A stretch of 64,000 nt of DNA from Fratercula arctica (taxonomy: Eukaryota > Chordata > Aves > Charadriiformes > Alcidae), in contig CANTUZ010000001.1 of the NCBI GenBank assembly GCA_947846985.1, positions 115,523,757 through 115,587,756 of the forward strand, given 5' to 3'. The notes under the pieces were generated by a model, which saw nothing but the letters and a program-made list of their open reading frames with translations, did not search any database and had not been told where the DNA came from. Shown here piece by piece: positions 63,746 through 64,000 of this stretch. The position numbers and the translations under genes were made by a program. Position 1 is the first letter of the stretch. The number at the start of each line of letters is the position of its first letter.

Positions 63746-64000
63746 AATAGCACCATTTTTTAATACTGCACTTTCTAGACTTTTGTACTTCTTTTCTATA
63801 TCTTGATATATTTTAATTTAGACTGTTCATGAATTGTGGCACTGGGATACCTTTTGTCCTATATATCAGTTGAATTTACTCCTTGTATTCCCCAGATGGC
63901 ATAAAGTTTTGAGTAATAAAATATCAGATTATCTTTTTCTGATTATGCATCATACTAAATCATGCACTGACTGATGATAATATAATGGGAATAACATATT
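63746..64000 (-). other. EPHA6: EPHA6 intron at the right edge
   Basis: AT-rich sequence; nothing recognised. Confidence 0.6.

Noticed and set aside
50640..64000. Upstream EPHA6 kinase exon with HRDLAARN and DFG
   Set aside because: Looked for on the minus strand and not found; the exon is presumed to lie beyond the right edge.

Overview
The window is vertebrate nuclear DNA, most likely from a bird. It has spliced genes with GT-AG introns, many 5'-truncated CR1 LINE copies ending in the sauropsid octamer tail (ATTCTATG-like), compact introns, and no Alu, L1 or B1/B2 SINEs. A turtle or crocodilian source cannot be excluded from sequence alone. Nothing prokaryotic is present.

Two genes are readable, both on the minus strand. 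The right side (33,038 to beyond 64,000) holds the 3' end of EPHA6, an ephrin-receptor tyrosine kinase. Four consecutive coding exons cover the C-lobe of the kinase, the linker, the SAM domain and the C-terminal PDZ-type tail, 202 residues in all. The rest of the receptor lies beyond the right edge. The left side (2,919-17,803) holds the complete coding region of ARL6 (BBS3), a small Arf-like GTPase of cilia. Its seven coding exons sum to exactly 186 codons plus stop. Every junction keeps frame in both genes. The order EPHA6 then ARL6 on one strand is the same as on human chromosome 3.

Layout from left to right: 1-2,918 is ARL6 3' UTR and/or intergenic DNA. 2,919-17,831 is ARL6 coding exons and introns. 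17,832-19,640 is the 5' intron or leader region. 19,650-20,330 is a CpG island and probable ARL6 promoter, with GC boxes, an ETS site and a good RFX X-box. 20,331-33,037 is intergenic and gene-poor. 33,038-64,000 is the EPHA6 3' part, with CR1 copies in its introns, a solo LTR inserted into one CR1, and a cluster of three CR1 copies at 59.4-63.7 kb.

The most notable observations are: the X-box in the promoter of a ciliary gene; a datable nested insertion (solo LTR with 4-bp target duplication inside a CR1); a 403-codon open CR1 reverse-transcriptase reading frame whose catalytic FADD box has become FADG; a dispersed repeat of about 300 bp present once upstream of ARL6 and once in an EPHA6 intron; and a possible 11-nt leader microexon. 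I found no clearly novel gene system.
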